From Chalara sp. BL73 (lineage: Eukaryota > Ascomycota > Leotiomycetes > Helotiales), in assembly GCA_918026815.1 (NCBI GenBank), contig CAKJVC010000088.1, forward strand, positions 1,860,001-1,924,000: a stretch of 64,000 nt of DNA, in the 5' to 3' direction. Position 1 is the first letter of the stretch. Every line of letters begins with the position of its first letter. A program made the position numbers and the translations under genes. This document shows, piece after piece, positions 37,400 through 50,199 of the stretch. Below the pieces are notes generated by a model. It worked only from the letters and a program-made list of their open reading frames with translations, searched no databases and was not told the origin of the DNA.

Positions 37400-39788
37400 G
37401 TTATGTGAGTCTTTGCCTCGATACAGATGATTTTAGCGATTCTAGTGATTTTTCTATAGCTAGGTTATGGTATGCTGGGCGTGAAATCGGGAAAGGTTGG
37501 GGCATGGCACGCTGTGATGCGGAAGACCTGGCGAAAGGAAAGACTCGGAGTATGTCATCGATATTATGTAGAAATGCTTGATTCAAAATCCTACACAATA
37601 CTCGCTGTCTATCATCGAGTCTGGACTTGCTGAGAGAGGGGGTGCCCTGCGACCTTTTGTGTATCTCTATCAACTGTTTATCATTCTCATCAATATGCCT
37701 ATACCTACCACAGAGTTAACTGGAGTTGAACCGACTCAAGGTTTCCATGAAGTTGCCATGCTCCAGTTAATAGCACTTCCGATGGTTTTCGCTGCTTAGA
37801 GACATGAGAGCAAAGACGTCGCATGTCTAACAAGATTATCGCATTTCGAATATCTAGACAAACGCTCTTAGTCAAAGACTTCGTCTGACTTAAACAGATC
37901 CCGTGCGTCTCAGCATCACGAAACTATTTGAGACATTACATAAAATCCATTGGGCCTTAGAAACGAAGTTATTGATATGAGATACACTTCGGTCATGGAT
38001 AATTATCAACGTAATCCAAGGCTGGGAGATATGATACATCTGTAGAATAGTAATCGAATACTCAATCTTGAGAAAACTCTGTAGTAAAAGGAAATCTTTG
38101 TGATTGTCTAAACACTAATTTTCTCACAAATATGCAGGTACACTTGTTTTACACCGTGCTTCCCCTGGTGAAAAAATCGTCTAGAACGGGTAGCTGAAAT
38201 TTATCAGCTGATAAGGAGACTCAAATTTGATATATTCACCTCGCTCCTTAGATAACATTATATTTATTTGCGTGTGAAACTTCCAATCAGAGAAGCAATT
38301 CGCACGTGTGCTTCAAGAGGAGGTTCCGCGAAGAAAAATGCTGTGAGCTTAGAAACATTTATAGCTGATGTAACAAGCTTCGGCATTCATCGCCAGTGGT
38401 GTTTGGTGCAAGACTGGTCATTGCTGGGTAATTAACTTCGCATCGCTGACAGTTGTGATGTTCTTAAAGTCTGGGATATCTTGGCCATGATGACGCATGC
38501 TGTTCTTGAAATCATGCAGAAACAGAGGACCCCTTAAGTAGACCTTGGAACTCGCCAGACCATGCTTATATTTTTCTCTTCAACTTTGAAAGAAGCTGGG
38601 ACACAGTGTCCTGACCGAGGCTTAGTCCCATGGGTGCTAGGGTTGGTCTTCGGTGAATGTTGAGCCGAGTTCATAGTGGCCTAACTCTTGTAAGGTGAGC
38701 AAAGTGAAGTACCATGTGCTCAAGATACTTCGTTGGCATTTTTTACTCAGATGCGACGATGTTGTGATCTTTCTAAAGAACTATCCGAGACTGAGCCGGT
38801 ATGCCTCTTATTACTGAGCTGTAGTATTCATTTCTGTAGAAAGATAGAAAAAAGAGGAATGCTTAAGAAGCTACAGGAAATGTTCTTTGCAGTTGACAGA
38901 TACCGGTGTGAAGGAGCTTCGACTGGACGAATTCAATTTCGCACTTAAACAACCCATTTAGCCTGAAGACTAGGATATGTCCGACAGTGACGGACATTGG
39001 TGGAACAACGACGAGATATATCTATTAAGGAGAGGAAAGCAGAGATTGAACTTCTTCATGCACTGGCACAAAAAAAGTACTCTGATTGTCAGTAGCTTGA
39101 TGCCTTCGTTCTGCCCTTTGATACTTTCCCTCAAACATTGAGACCTATCATAGATGAGACGTCGGATAATTAGGCGGAGTTCTAAATAAGAGTCTATGCC
39201 GCGATGGGATCATCTTCCTAGCATTAGCGGACCGAGTGATGGTGGCGATGAGAGACTTTCTCCTCTCTCACTCTCTTGGGATGGAAGCGAGGCTTGGCAT
39301 TAGGCAGACCGGCTCAAAATAGAATTAACACGTGATGCTGCCTTCTGGTTGTCACCGTTTTTTTGTCACGGGATCAGGCGCCAACCTCGCGATGGGCGGT
39401 CAACCTGGAAAAGGTGGAGATTTCATTTTGCAAGACACGGCACATGGAACACGGGATACTTCCACCATTCCTTATTCGGGGATGGGACCATCAACTCTAT
39501 TTCGACTTTCTCGACATCAGGTTAGAGGAGATGGCTGCTAAGTTAGTATATATTTACCTTCCCACCCTCATTCTCTTAGTCCTTTTCATGCTTCTCTTTC
39601 AAGCTTGATCGCAATTGTGTTTCCTTGCATTTGTATACATATATACAAAGAGCGCTTTCATAGTCAGCCACTCCGTTTCACCACTATCCACGTCGTCCTG
39701 CTCATTAACCTCTCTTATCTTTCAATCTCTGTCAGTGACATTCCTTCCTCAACTTTGGTAAGGAAGGAAGGCGTACTAAGTCTTCGTC
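37400..39788. other. Long intergenic region before the ankyrin gene
   Basis: About 2.4 kb with only short frames on both strands. I see no splice-joinable coding sequence, repeat or RNA gene. Confidence 0.55.
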
Positions 39789-42700
39789 ATGGCAAGTATC
39801 ACGGTGTATGTATCTCCAATCCAATTTAATCCTCTTCTTTCCCCTCTTCCTTTCAGAATTAACTTTTGTAATGCTTACCCTATCCGATCAGCCCCAGAGA
39901 GTCTGCTGGTTTTTCGCTTCCCAAACTGCCGTCCGGCGGCGTTGCTGGTTTCATTCCTCATCTCACAAAACATAAAGAGAGATCAGTTTCAGAGCTACTG
40001 CAACCATACAAGGACTTCGAATCGGAGCTGAGGAAGATCTATGCACAGCAGCCTGATCATGATGCTGTGAAGAATGGCTGTGTTAATTTGGTTCCTATCT
40101 TTGATGGCCATCAAGAGGTACGCTGATTCAATCAGATTGAGCTGGGCCCCGGGATTCCTGCCACACATTGGGACTTCGGCCACCTAGGCTGACTTGTGTC
40201 TATTAGGGGGTGAAAATTCGAGGGAGAAACCTCAGTAAGGAGACTGAGGAGGAGAAAGAAAAGTTTATCATGTCATTGACAGACGAGGAACGGTTGGCTG
40301 ATGGAGGTCTGTTACCTGGTTCTTGTGGTCAGAATCTTGTCTAATCTTTCACTTTAGCTCCTGCTATTGTTTCGTCATTCAGAGATTTTCAGCAAAATTT
40401 TAATTTGTTCTCCGAATCCTCTCTAGCTGATCTAGACTGGAGTAATGTCGTAGCAGCCGGTAGCGCTGTTACGACAGCTCTCCTTCCAGTCCCCGAAAAG
40501 TGGGCCGGCAGTAAGCGAAGTCTGAGAGAGTACTATCACCAACATCTGGCCCCGGCAAGTGACGTGGACCTTTTCATTTACGGTCTTAATGAGGAGGAAG
40601 CGATCGAGAAGATTAAAAAGATTGAGCGAAACATCAAGGACAGCATTCTCCACGAGACGACGACAATCAGAACAAAGAATGCAATCACGATTGCCAGCCA
40701 ATATCCCACCCGCCATGTTCAGATCGTCCTTCGCCTTTACGACTCAATCTCTCAGATAATCACTGGCTTTGACGTCGACTGTGCCTGCGTAGCATATACG
40801 GGCAAGCAAGTATTTGCCGCTCCTCGAGCTATTGCTGCATTCATCACACAATGCAATACCATTGATCTCACTCGTCGTTCCCCTTCCTATGAGAATAGGT
40901 TGTCTAAATATAGCCATCGTGGATTCGAGGTCCATTGGCCACTTTTAGACCGTACTCGGATCGACCCAACGATATTTGAACGCTCGTTTGGTCGAACTCA
41001 AGGTCTCGCCCGTCTCTTAATTCTTGAAAAGCTACCTAAAGCTGCTGATCGGGAATCGTATATGGACCAACGTAGAGCAGAAAGGGGTAGACCAGCTGTT
41101 CAACGTGGCTATCGATATAGCCATGGCACGAAGGGAAACATCAAGGAACAAGAAGAGGATGAAGTGGCTGAGTGGGTGGAACAAGAAGAGGTATCCTCGT
41201 ATCATACAATGACTGTTCCATATGGTAGGTTTGCACGATGTGATGATTTTTCAGTTCGAGGTCTTAAAACATTTAGAGTTGTCTTTGGCTGATATATCCC
41301 AGGCGAAAAATATACGGCTGCAAAAATCACTCGATTGCTGTATGCGAAAGACCTTCTTCTCAATGCGGAGTGGAACCAAGATAAAGAACGAGAAGTCTAT
41401 CTCCATCGCCATCCATGCTTCTTCGGAAATGCGGAAGAGGTCATACAAGATTGCTGTGGATATTGCCCAGAGCCCAAGACCGATGAGGAGATCGAAATTG
41501 CTGAGGAGGAAAGCAGGACCAACGTTTCTGGTACAGTGACAAAAGCTTAACCTTCAGTTTGTCTTCGAGCTGACGGCTAACCCTGGCTCTAGGAACGCTG
41601 AAGTTTCTGAAGGATGATCCAGGACGACAAGAAATCGGGAGCTTCAATCCAATCACGGATGATGAATGGACAACCATGGCCTATGTCGGAGATACTGCTC
41701 GCCTTTGCCAGGCAATCGTCGACGGCGACATTGAGCATGTGGAAGATTGGTGTACCCAGGAAGGTGTGGACGTTAATCGCCGGGATTATACCGGGCGGAC
41801 TCCTCTTCATCTTGCTGTCATGGTATCCACGATTGATGTTGTTCAGTGTCTTATCAACCACGGAGCAAGATTGATTGCTAGGTTGATAGACGGTAGAACA
41901 GCCCTTCATTTAGCAGCTGCTCGTGGCAACATTAATATGGTAACCCTACTAAGTGGTTCCAAATCCAGCATCTCAATAGGCTAATCTCTCTATTTAGGTC
42001 AAAGCTCTGATGGACAAGAGCCTAGCTAATGAAGAAGCGGAGAACGAAAAGAAAGATGCGAAACGGGCCGCCAAGAAGGCAACGAGCGCCTTTGAACATG
42101 AATCCGGATCTTCGGTGGAGCATAATGAAGTTGATTCGGATGCGGATTCAGCTTCAGAAGCCAGGCAAGCAGGGTGAAGATCACTCCCACTGTCACTCAT
42201 TACTAACACAATTAATATAGTTCGATCAGTCTGGGAAGCCAAGATACCGCTGACTCTGACTCAATGACAATGGGTTCTTTCGTTAAGCTTGACAGTAAAG
42301 AGAAGGAGAAGGCAGATGTGAGACCCCTTCCGAAACATTTTGGCAATTGACATACCGACCAGTATAGGAGGGCGTTCTTGAAGACTCGCCGGATGACCCT
42401 GACTTTTATGATGTGAACGTGATTGCATGGGATTATGGATTATCGCCTCTCCACCTTGCACTCCTTAATGGCCATCTCAATGTTATCGAAACCTTGGCCT
42501 CAGAATATGGCGCTGATGTTCTTCTCCCTGTCAAACTTGTTGAGCCAGGAACTTCAAATGCCAGAGGCGCCATTATGACATTGGTATTGGCGTTGTCCCT
42601 TCCTATTGAAAAGGCAAAAGAGACGATTCAGCTCCTTCTTAAACTTGGTATGTGCATCTTAAAACTACCGTTATGTGACACTGACGAAGACCTTCTCAGG

Positions 42701-45700
42701 TGCTACATCTGCCCAAGCAGATATGAATCATTTCACGGCTTTCCACTATATTGTAGGTGATAACAACCAAGGCATCCTCAATCTTCTCTTAGAACATGAT
42801 CGCCCTGCTGCTCTGAGTATCCTAAACAATCTGGGATTTACTAGAAATTGGGACAATGAGATGAACTCACCTTTGACAACCGCTGTTGGCAAAGGATTCA
42901 AAGACATGACGAAGAAGCTTCTAGAGCTCGGGGCCAGACCGGCTATCTCCTTTGATGATTGGATTAAGGGGTATCTGGCAAAGAATGATCGTGCAAAGAA
43001 TCACACTGCCGAACAGAACCTGAATGCTTTTCGCACTACAGCAACACAGCCAATTATTGCTGCCGCAATTAAAGAATCTGGACAAATTGTGCAAGATCTT
43101 CTTGCGTATGGTGCCGATCCAAACACTTTGGTACGAAGCCTACAAACCAAGCGGATAGTCCCTCACGTTTTATTTACGTTGACAATGCCTTTAGGAGAAA
43201 ACTGCATGGTCACTGCTACAGAACAAGAATTATCGCTACTACAAAGGCGAGACAATTCTTGACATTGTTCAAAAGAAGATCAAGACCTTGTCAGCATACG
43301 TGCCGGAAGCTGACCATCCTGTCCATCCTATCAAACCGGAAAAGTTACGAAGTGAGACAAGCTACATCTTTGGTACGTATATTCTCTCTGCTCTCAAGCC
43401 AGATTAAAGTTGACACTAGATTGTTTCAGGTCTCGCAGACGGGACTTATCAAAAGTGGACAGCTATCAATGACTTTAAGACCGCTAAACGGGCAAATGAA
43501 AAGGCCTGGGAAATGTATCAGACAGCCATCAAGGAAGAAAAGCACGATGGTGTCAAAGAGAAGACAGAATTCATTGCTTCTCTGATCCATGAGCTTAAGC
43601 AGGCTGAGAAGTCCCTCCTCGCTGCCGGCGCAAAGGCTTTCAAGGAACTCCACCCTGATATCCAAGCTGGCGACAATGACACGAGCAATTATGCATACAA
43701 GGCGCCAGTTGTACCTGACTATCAAACCAAGTTCTCTTTCAATGTCCCTGATCTCAATGACACAAAGAAAGATGGATATTTAAGACTATTCGAAGCTGCA
43801 TGGACTGGGAACATGGAAGAGATCAAATCCCTGACCTTGGCTCCATGGCAACCAAAAACTGGAGGATCTGCTGTTAGCCCGCTCAGAGTTGCAGTTCAGG
43901 ATGGTAATGGTCACAGCCCCTTCTCTATTGCTGTTCTTCGCGGCCACTACGATCTCGCTCAGAAAATTGTCGAAATATGTTTGGCGCAATATCGCGATGA
44001 CGACACCGCACATAAAAAGCGCTGGAACATGAAGTCAGATACCGACGATGAAGATTGCTCTGATTATGAAAGCGAGGATGATCATGGGTTGCCTATATCC
44101 TCGGAATTTATTAGCGACAAGTACACGGTAGACAATCTTGGTGAAGTTGCTAGTGCTGTCAAGAGCGATGTTATGCCTTTAGCTATGATCGCATGGTCGT
44201 GTGCTACACAATACTTCCTCTTGAGTGAGGAAGTTAAACATGGTATTCTCCCTGTGGAAACACAATTTCCAAATGTTTTCTTGACGTACAATTACTAATA
44301 CATCACCATCAAAGAATACTCTAGGTCAACTATTCTAGAACATGCTGTTGTTACTGATGACATAAAACTTCTGAAGTTCATGATTCAATTAGGACAGGAG
44401 CAGCAAATTCGCCTCGCAACGGAAGATGATGCACAAAGATGCTATACCATTCAGCGGGATGTATTCTTGAGAGCTATTAAGCTTGGCCGTACCCCCATGC
44501 TTGCGGAAATGATTCGATCTACTGGTGTCGGAATTCCGCTCAATCAGCTCATCAAGTCCAGTGGAATCGAGCTCAAGATGAAACCAAGATACTACCAAGG
44601 TTTAACTGTAGGGGGCAAGAAGCGTGCTGACTGGGCGCAGGCGCCGGGAGGCGAAATCCAGGTTGTGGAAGAGCGTATTCCACCACTTCTCCAAGCTGCA
44701 CACGTTGGTAGTATTGAGTCTGTGGAATGGTTCATGAGCGATGCCCCCATGCGACGTTACAAGGAATTTGCAGAGGCAAATAAAAATGACAAGAGAGTCA
44801 GGACATTGGCGGAGACAGGAAAGGGCTTTGAGAAGACAATTGGTACCTGGCTTGATGCAAAAAGTATGTCGCTTGAATTAAATATCTGGCTTCCAGCGTG
44901 CAAAAAAACTAACATAGAACAGACGATCTTACTCTCCACTGCGCAATCCTCCATACACCTGTAGATGTCTCGCAACTGGCACATCATCTTGGTCTCATCA
45001 GGCATCTGCTGGCAGTCATGCCCAATGCTCTTGAGAAAAAATCTTCAGAGGGATGGACACCACTTCAACTTGCAGTATGGACACAACGCGAGGATGTAAT
45101 ATCGCTTTTGCTTTCAATTGGTGCTAGCCAACGACATCGTGACAAACTTGGAAGGAATCTGATGCATGTTATGCTCGAGAGACGGTATGGAAAGGCCGAA
45201 TTAACCGAGACTAAATTTCGAGCTTTGATCGGCCTGTTTGAAAAGAATGACGTAACTGAAATGCTTACTGAGCGTTGTACCATCTCCCCTGGAGCTCTTT
45301 CCCCATTAGCCTACTGGATGTCTCAGAGTAATGGCTCAAGGATCGATCTCGACATCATGAAAATTTTGACTGAGTATTCTAATGGCGAAGATCTGGAGAT
45401 GATTAATGGAGAAGGAGATCTCCCTCTCCATGTGGTATGTCTCATCTGCATATTTTTTTTAATCTGCTCGTTCTAAGACTAACAACGTTGTAGGCTGTTA
45501 AGAAAGGGCTAAGCACTATCAGCGGTTTTTTGCTTTCGCTCAACCCATCTCTCCTCCATCGTGAAAACGCCACTGGGCGCACACCACTAGAGATGGCTCG
45601 CGATATTTACTTAGCCTCATGCGTTCAGGAGCCACCCAATGTGAAACCTGACATTTATTATTACCCAAACCAAGATGATTACAATGCAACTACGCGTCGA

Positions 45701-45985
45701 CCTGCTGCTGAGTTCGTGCCGAAAAAAGATGAGGATCGGCATGAGGAGACTAAGAAGCGGACATACGAGGTCTGTATGCAAGCTGATCAAACGTTGCTTA
45801 ATGGGGAATGTAACGGCGAACCTAAGCGCAAGCGGCGTCTTGTGAGTCTGTTTGAGGCAAACGAGGTAGCGAGGCGTTTAGCTGGAAGGAAAACAAGAGG
45901 TCGTGGACACGCGGTCGCAAATGGATACTTGATTGACGATGTTGGAAAGAGTGATGTCGTTTCTGAGTGGATGGAGGCTTGGTAG
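39789..45985 (+). CDS. Nucleotidyltransferase-like / ankyrin-repeat fusion protein
   Basis: Fifteen exons: 39789-39805, 39892-40117, 40207-40306, 40358-41224, 41303-41530, 41593-41939, 41998-42173, 42221-42317, 42368-42647, 42700-43130, 43195-43372, 43430-44285, 44325-44863, 44923-45434 and 45494-45985. They join without a stop to 1781 residues. The N-terminal region (about 130-300) has AGSAV (G149-S150), then SDVDLFIYGL (D183, D185) and GFDVDCACVAY (D253, D255). This is the order of acidic residues expected of a polymerase-beta-like nucleotidyltransferase core, though the spacing between GS and DxD is long. A conserved-looking RRSPSYENRLSKYSHRGFEV follows. Ankyrin repeats lie near residues 540-610 (GRTPLHLAV, GRTALHLAA), 709, 1141, 1490 and 1642, separated by acidic and coiled linkers. 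Probably cytosolic or nuclear; activity and target unknown. The catalytic reading is inference. Confidence 0.8.
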
Positions 45986-46279
45986 ACATGGCCGGTTGAG
46001 TTGGCCTAGCATCACTTCATCCAAGTAGTGTACTGTTCGCACCTTCGACTAATTGGGAATTCTCAGTGATATGCTTTACATATGTCGTCAGTCAATCCTT
46101 TTGAATCTGTCTTATGGTACCGCATATTTAGAAGCCTTCAATATCAATCTAATTGAATGCATTATGCATGTGATATGTCATGTATCAGACTATTATATAG
46201 TATATTTTCAAGTAGAATCCTAAAGGAACACAAAAAACCTTCCCTGCACATATGCAAGAATATGGAGCGAAATGGAGAA

Positions 46280-47892
46280 TGTCAAATCTTGGCAGCTACT
46301 TTTCAGAGATCAATATTAAGACAGGTATAGAAGGACTTGACACCACAATACATGAAGAGATTGGTTTTAAGAGGGGTGGAGGGGAATAACTCACCACAAG
46401 TGCATCTCGTGGAAAGCCGTGGCCAGAAAGCTACGTATCTAACACTATCGCACTGTTGGGGCTCCGATCCAATAAGCACTACAACCAAACTCAATGTACG
46501 GTCTCACAAGGCCGGCATAGAGATCGAGTCTCTGAGCCTAAATTTCAGCATGCTATCATATTCACTCGCCGCCTGGGTTTCCGCTACTTATGGATTGACT
46601 CATTATGCATGGTTCAAGACAGCATGGAAGACTGGGAGATCGAGTCTTCCAAAATGGCGGAGACATATCATCAATCTGCGTTGACAATATCTGCAGCTAA
46701 CTAATCTAGAGCCAGAGACGGATTCCTCAAACATCGTGTTTCGTCTGAAGAATGAGGGGTAAGGATTCCAATTTAGGATAGAATATTAATCAAATATTAC
46801 TTTTATATTTGGCCGCCTACTAAGAACTACTCCGAGGATGTTGACAACGGGCCGTTATATAAGCGAGGCTGGGCATTCCAGGAGAGAGTACTTTCCCAGC
46901 GAAACGTTTTCTTTAGAGTACATCAATCTCACTGGGAATGCAAGACAGCGCGATTTTCGGAGAATACTTCTTTAGTTCCTCAAGATGTCGTTGATATATC
47001 TGGAGGAGTCTCCTCATTTCGTAGTTCATACTCGCTGCCATCTCTTTTCCGGTCCTTCCTGTCGGTCAACCTTGCTTGCAGAACATCTTTCCAAACACTA
47101 CTATAGTATCCTCAAGAAACACAGGGAACCAGAACCAGATACTCAATCTTTGGTATCATCTTGTTGGAGAGTTTACCAAAAGGGATTTTACATTTGGTGA
47201 CAACAAACTCCCGGCCCTATCAGGCATCGTCTCTGTGTTTGGCAAAGCACTTAGTAGCCACGAAAACATATATGTTGCCGGCATATGGGTTAGAGACTTT
47301 GAGAGAGGGCTTCTTCGGAAGAACTTTGGACTGACAGTGGCTACCCAGTGTAAAATGAGGAGCCCGAGTTGGAGCTGGTCCTGTGTTGATGGGCCAGTGC
47401 AACTCGCATGTGAGATGAAGGATTCTGTTCGACTTCTCAAAAGCGCTTCATGTGAGATTGGATATGCAGGTAAAGATAAATTTGGGCGAGTAGACTTTGG
47501 TAAACCGTTCATGAAGGGCCAGATCAGAAAGGTGGATAGCCTGGAAAGAACGAAGCCTGACTTCCAGGAGCCGTTCACGTATGTGCTAACAAATGCAATT
47601 CTCAAAGACCATTTGGGAAGAGAGATTGGAGCAGGTTATCTGGATGAGCCGAGCTGTGGTCTGGTCAAAGGAGATGTTTTTTGCGTTCCCATCCGTTTAC
47701 GCAAGGGGTGTTGAACTTGGGGCGTTACGAGTGGATTGCTTATTGTTGTGTAAGATACCTACCTACATGGAAATGTATTCAGGAGTGGGAACTGCAACGT
47801 TAAGCGTCATGGGAAGTGACTTGAGCAGTTGGGTAGCGCCATTTCAAGAGTTTCTAGCTACTGCAGTGGAAAAGGATGTTGTGATAATTTAA
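46280..47892 (+). pseudogene. HET-domain protein gene, decayed
   Basis: The HET signature blocks survive: YLTLSHCWG (about 46434), FRYLWIDSLCMVQD (about 46575-46620), MAETYHQSALTISAAN, RGWAFQERVLSQRNVFF (about 46865-46915) and the later RSPSWSWSCVDGPV. They fall in different frames. A one-base shift near 46530 separates the first two blocks. An in-frame TAA follows SAAN at about 46702, and the 3' part shifts again near 47710. HET proteins trigger incompatibility cell death in filamentous ascomycetes after recognition of non-self. This copy is inactive. It lies directly downstream of, and in the same direction as, the nucleotidyltransferase-ankyrin gene. Confidence 0.8.
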
Positions 47893-48565
47893 AGTGCACA
47901 TATAACCAGGAACTTTTGTTTTTGAAGGGTATATCAGCAGTATAAGGAAACTAAGTTTCGCAACTGTACCATAATAATCCTGCGACCAAATACGCTATAG
48001 TGGATGTATGCGCTTGAAGTAACATGGAATGCAAATTTTATTGATTCAAGTTTCATAATGCCGCTACTTACATGATTGCTTGAACTTCGAAACCTTTAGT
48101 ATAAAAAGATCTGAGAGTGCCCATTAATTGCCTTCCAACAGTAGACCTCGATATACCTGCACTACTATTAGCATGACCTTAAATTCTGACATGGATTCCG
48201 TCTGGAATACGTTGGGAGAATTCGAGTTACAGAGCATCGAACATGTTGCATAGCTCGTTTGAATTTGCATAGGCGGTAAATAGATTCTGCCCAGTTCGCT
48301 TATTCAGGTTAGTGAATGACAGAAAAGGTAAGGGATGCTCGCTTATAACGGTGTGCAGATACGCGGAAGAAGATCCCTGTACACAGCCTCATAATGATCT
48401 GCCTCAAGCCACAATTGAACATTCATTTTCTCAGTGCTGACAAGGACTAAGAATAGGGAATATAAACCCTCAGAAATTCCCCTAAGCTTCTGCAATAGCA
48501 CAAGCAGCGATTTCAAATTCCATACAAGGAAAGCATTGACTCATACACCAAGGAGAAATTATAAT
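47893..48565. other. Intergenic
   Basis: Promoter side of the tubby-like gene. A 44-codon in-frame extension upstream of its ATG has no ATG-led support. Nothing else seen. Confidence 0.55.
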
Positions 48566-49207
48566 ATGGCTGCCCAGAACACGCAATCAGCGGTTGGTGG
48601 CTCCAACCAACCTGCTCCTGGCCACACAACTACTTTGAAAGTCGATTTCACTTGGAAAAAGTTCCAGGCTCTCATCACAGACCAGGCCAATCCTTCTGAT
48701 CCCATCTACGTTGTCCATTTCCAAGGAATCAAGTCACCGCACATCATCGTCAAGTCAGCTGATGACACAATTACGATTGGAGATGGAACTCTCCATCCTG
48801 TCTCCATAAACGCCGAGTACGAAGTTCGAGGCCGAACAGGCAAGCTGAAAGCTCTAAAAAGGTTTCAGACACAATACACTCATCTCTCCCAAGCATACTC
48901 AGACGATGACTCTCTCGCAACTATGACCTGGACCAGCAGCTGTGGCTTCAAAACCTGGGACTTCATTTGTTTAGATGAGCAGCAGAATCCGATCGCAAAA
49001 TTCTCGGCTAATGCTTGGGCACTGAGTAAAATTGGCACCATTGAGTTCTTGGGCCCTAAAGCCACCTCGCTTGCTGCGAGAGACGAGATCGTTGTTATTG
49101 GGTTGACTCTGTTTTATTGTATGTTGCTGCGCACCACCAGCATTTTGTCTTTTTTTGGTGCCATTATTGCACGGCCTGGGCCACTTGAGAATGATAAGTC
49201 AGCATAG
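48566..49207 (+). CDS. Tubby-like / LURP-one-type C-terminal domain protein
   Basis: Single exon, 213 residues. I chose the ATG at 48566 (ATAATATGGCTGCC) over a longer non-ATG frame from 48434 because similarity-like content begins after it. A beta-rich body (TLKVDFTWKKFQALI ... YVVHFQGIKSPHIIVKSADDTITIGDGTLHPVSINAEYEV) alternates strands and basic loops as in the tubby/LOR barrel. It ends with a central-helix-like hydrophobic segment (DEIVVIGLTLFYCMLLRTTSILSFF) that can occupy the barrel core. This layout is common in small, multicopy Leotiomycete proteins. Function unknown; phospholipid-related binding is suggested only by the fold family. Confidence 0.65.
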   Translation: MAAQNTQSAVGGSNQPAPGHTTTLKVDFTWKKFQALITDQANPSDPIYVVHFQGIKSPHIIVKSADDTITIGDGTLHPVSINAEYEVRGRTGKLKALKRFQTQYTHLSQAYSDDDSLATMTWTSSCGFKTWDFICLDEQQNPIAKFSANAWALSKIGTIEFLGPKATSLAARDEIVVIGLTLFYCMLLRTTSILSFFGAIIARPGPLENDKSA

Positions 49208-50199
49208 GGCAGGAATAAAATTACCAAGTTTACGAGTCTTTCTTGGCTAGACATTGCTTAGATGGCTTAAATAATAGGGTATCAATATAGTTCTTGTTTA
49301 AAGCAAAGGTTCTGATTCATATTATTCTGCTAATTTTGGCATATGCCGTTTCCTTCATCTCTTCAACTATCCGGCTACGTTCCAACTAGTTATAGTGCAC
49401 ATTTAAGCCTGGAACCCCAAGGGGCTGAAGGCTGTACTATTCTCCACCTAATATTTTTACATTTAAGGGTCAAAAAGAGGTGATAGAACATAGTTTTTAC
49501 GAGGTGATTGGCCCGCGAATAGATCTATTTCATAGTTTATATCCAGTGAAATCAGTTTTTTAATGGCCTTTGTTTTGTATCAGGGTTCTGACCAAGAGGA
49601 AGCTCTTATACTTCGTTTGAAAACAAAAAGCCTTTATACAACCCCCTGATTGCACAAATATTATTTAAGGGGTAGTGGGTTGGGGAAGGGGAGGGATATT
49701 GCTAGGCCAGCTGAACTATAGCACTAGGGACTAAGCCACGTGACCGGTTTTAACTTATTGTGATGAATACTAACAAGGATGGGAGTAACTAAAAAGTGGA
49801 TCTTTCTAAACTCGGGCATCCTTCTGTTCCATACCGGGATTGTGTCGGATCATACTTCCGGCGATATGAATATTTTAGAGTGCCGATTAAACGGAACACC
49901 CAAATGACTTGTTCGTTATGAAAATTTTGTAAGACGGCTCAATGGACCAGTACCCCAGGTACTTTGGTGCATGGAGATACCAGGTATATGGGAAGAGCAT
50001 TAATACGTGGGAAACCACCCTTTCAAACAATATATATACCTAACCTTCTAACATACACAGAGCGAGAGTCATTGGCTCCCTGTCTCGAAACGGCCTAAAA
50101 TACGCCAGTTACTTTTGGGGTGAGAGCAGAGTACTGTCCAGATCTGGGCTGAATCTAAGCCTGCTAAGCAACTTTCGCATAAATATTGACAATATCCCG
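49208..50199. other. Intergenic
   Basis: AT-rich, only short frames. I recognise nothing. Confidence 0.55.
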
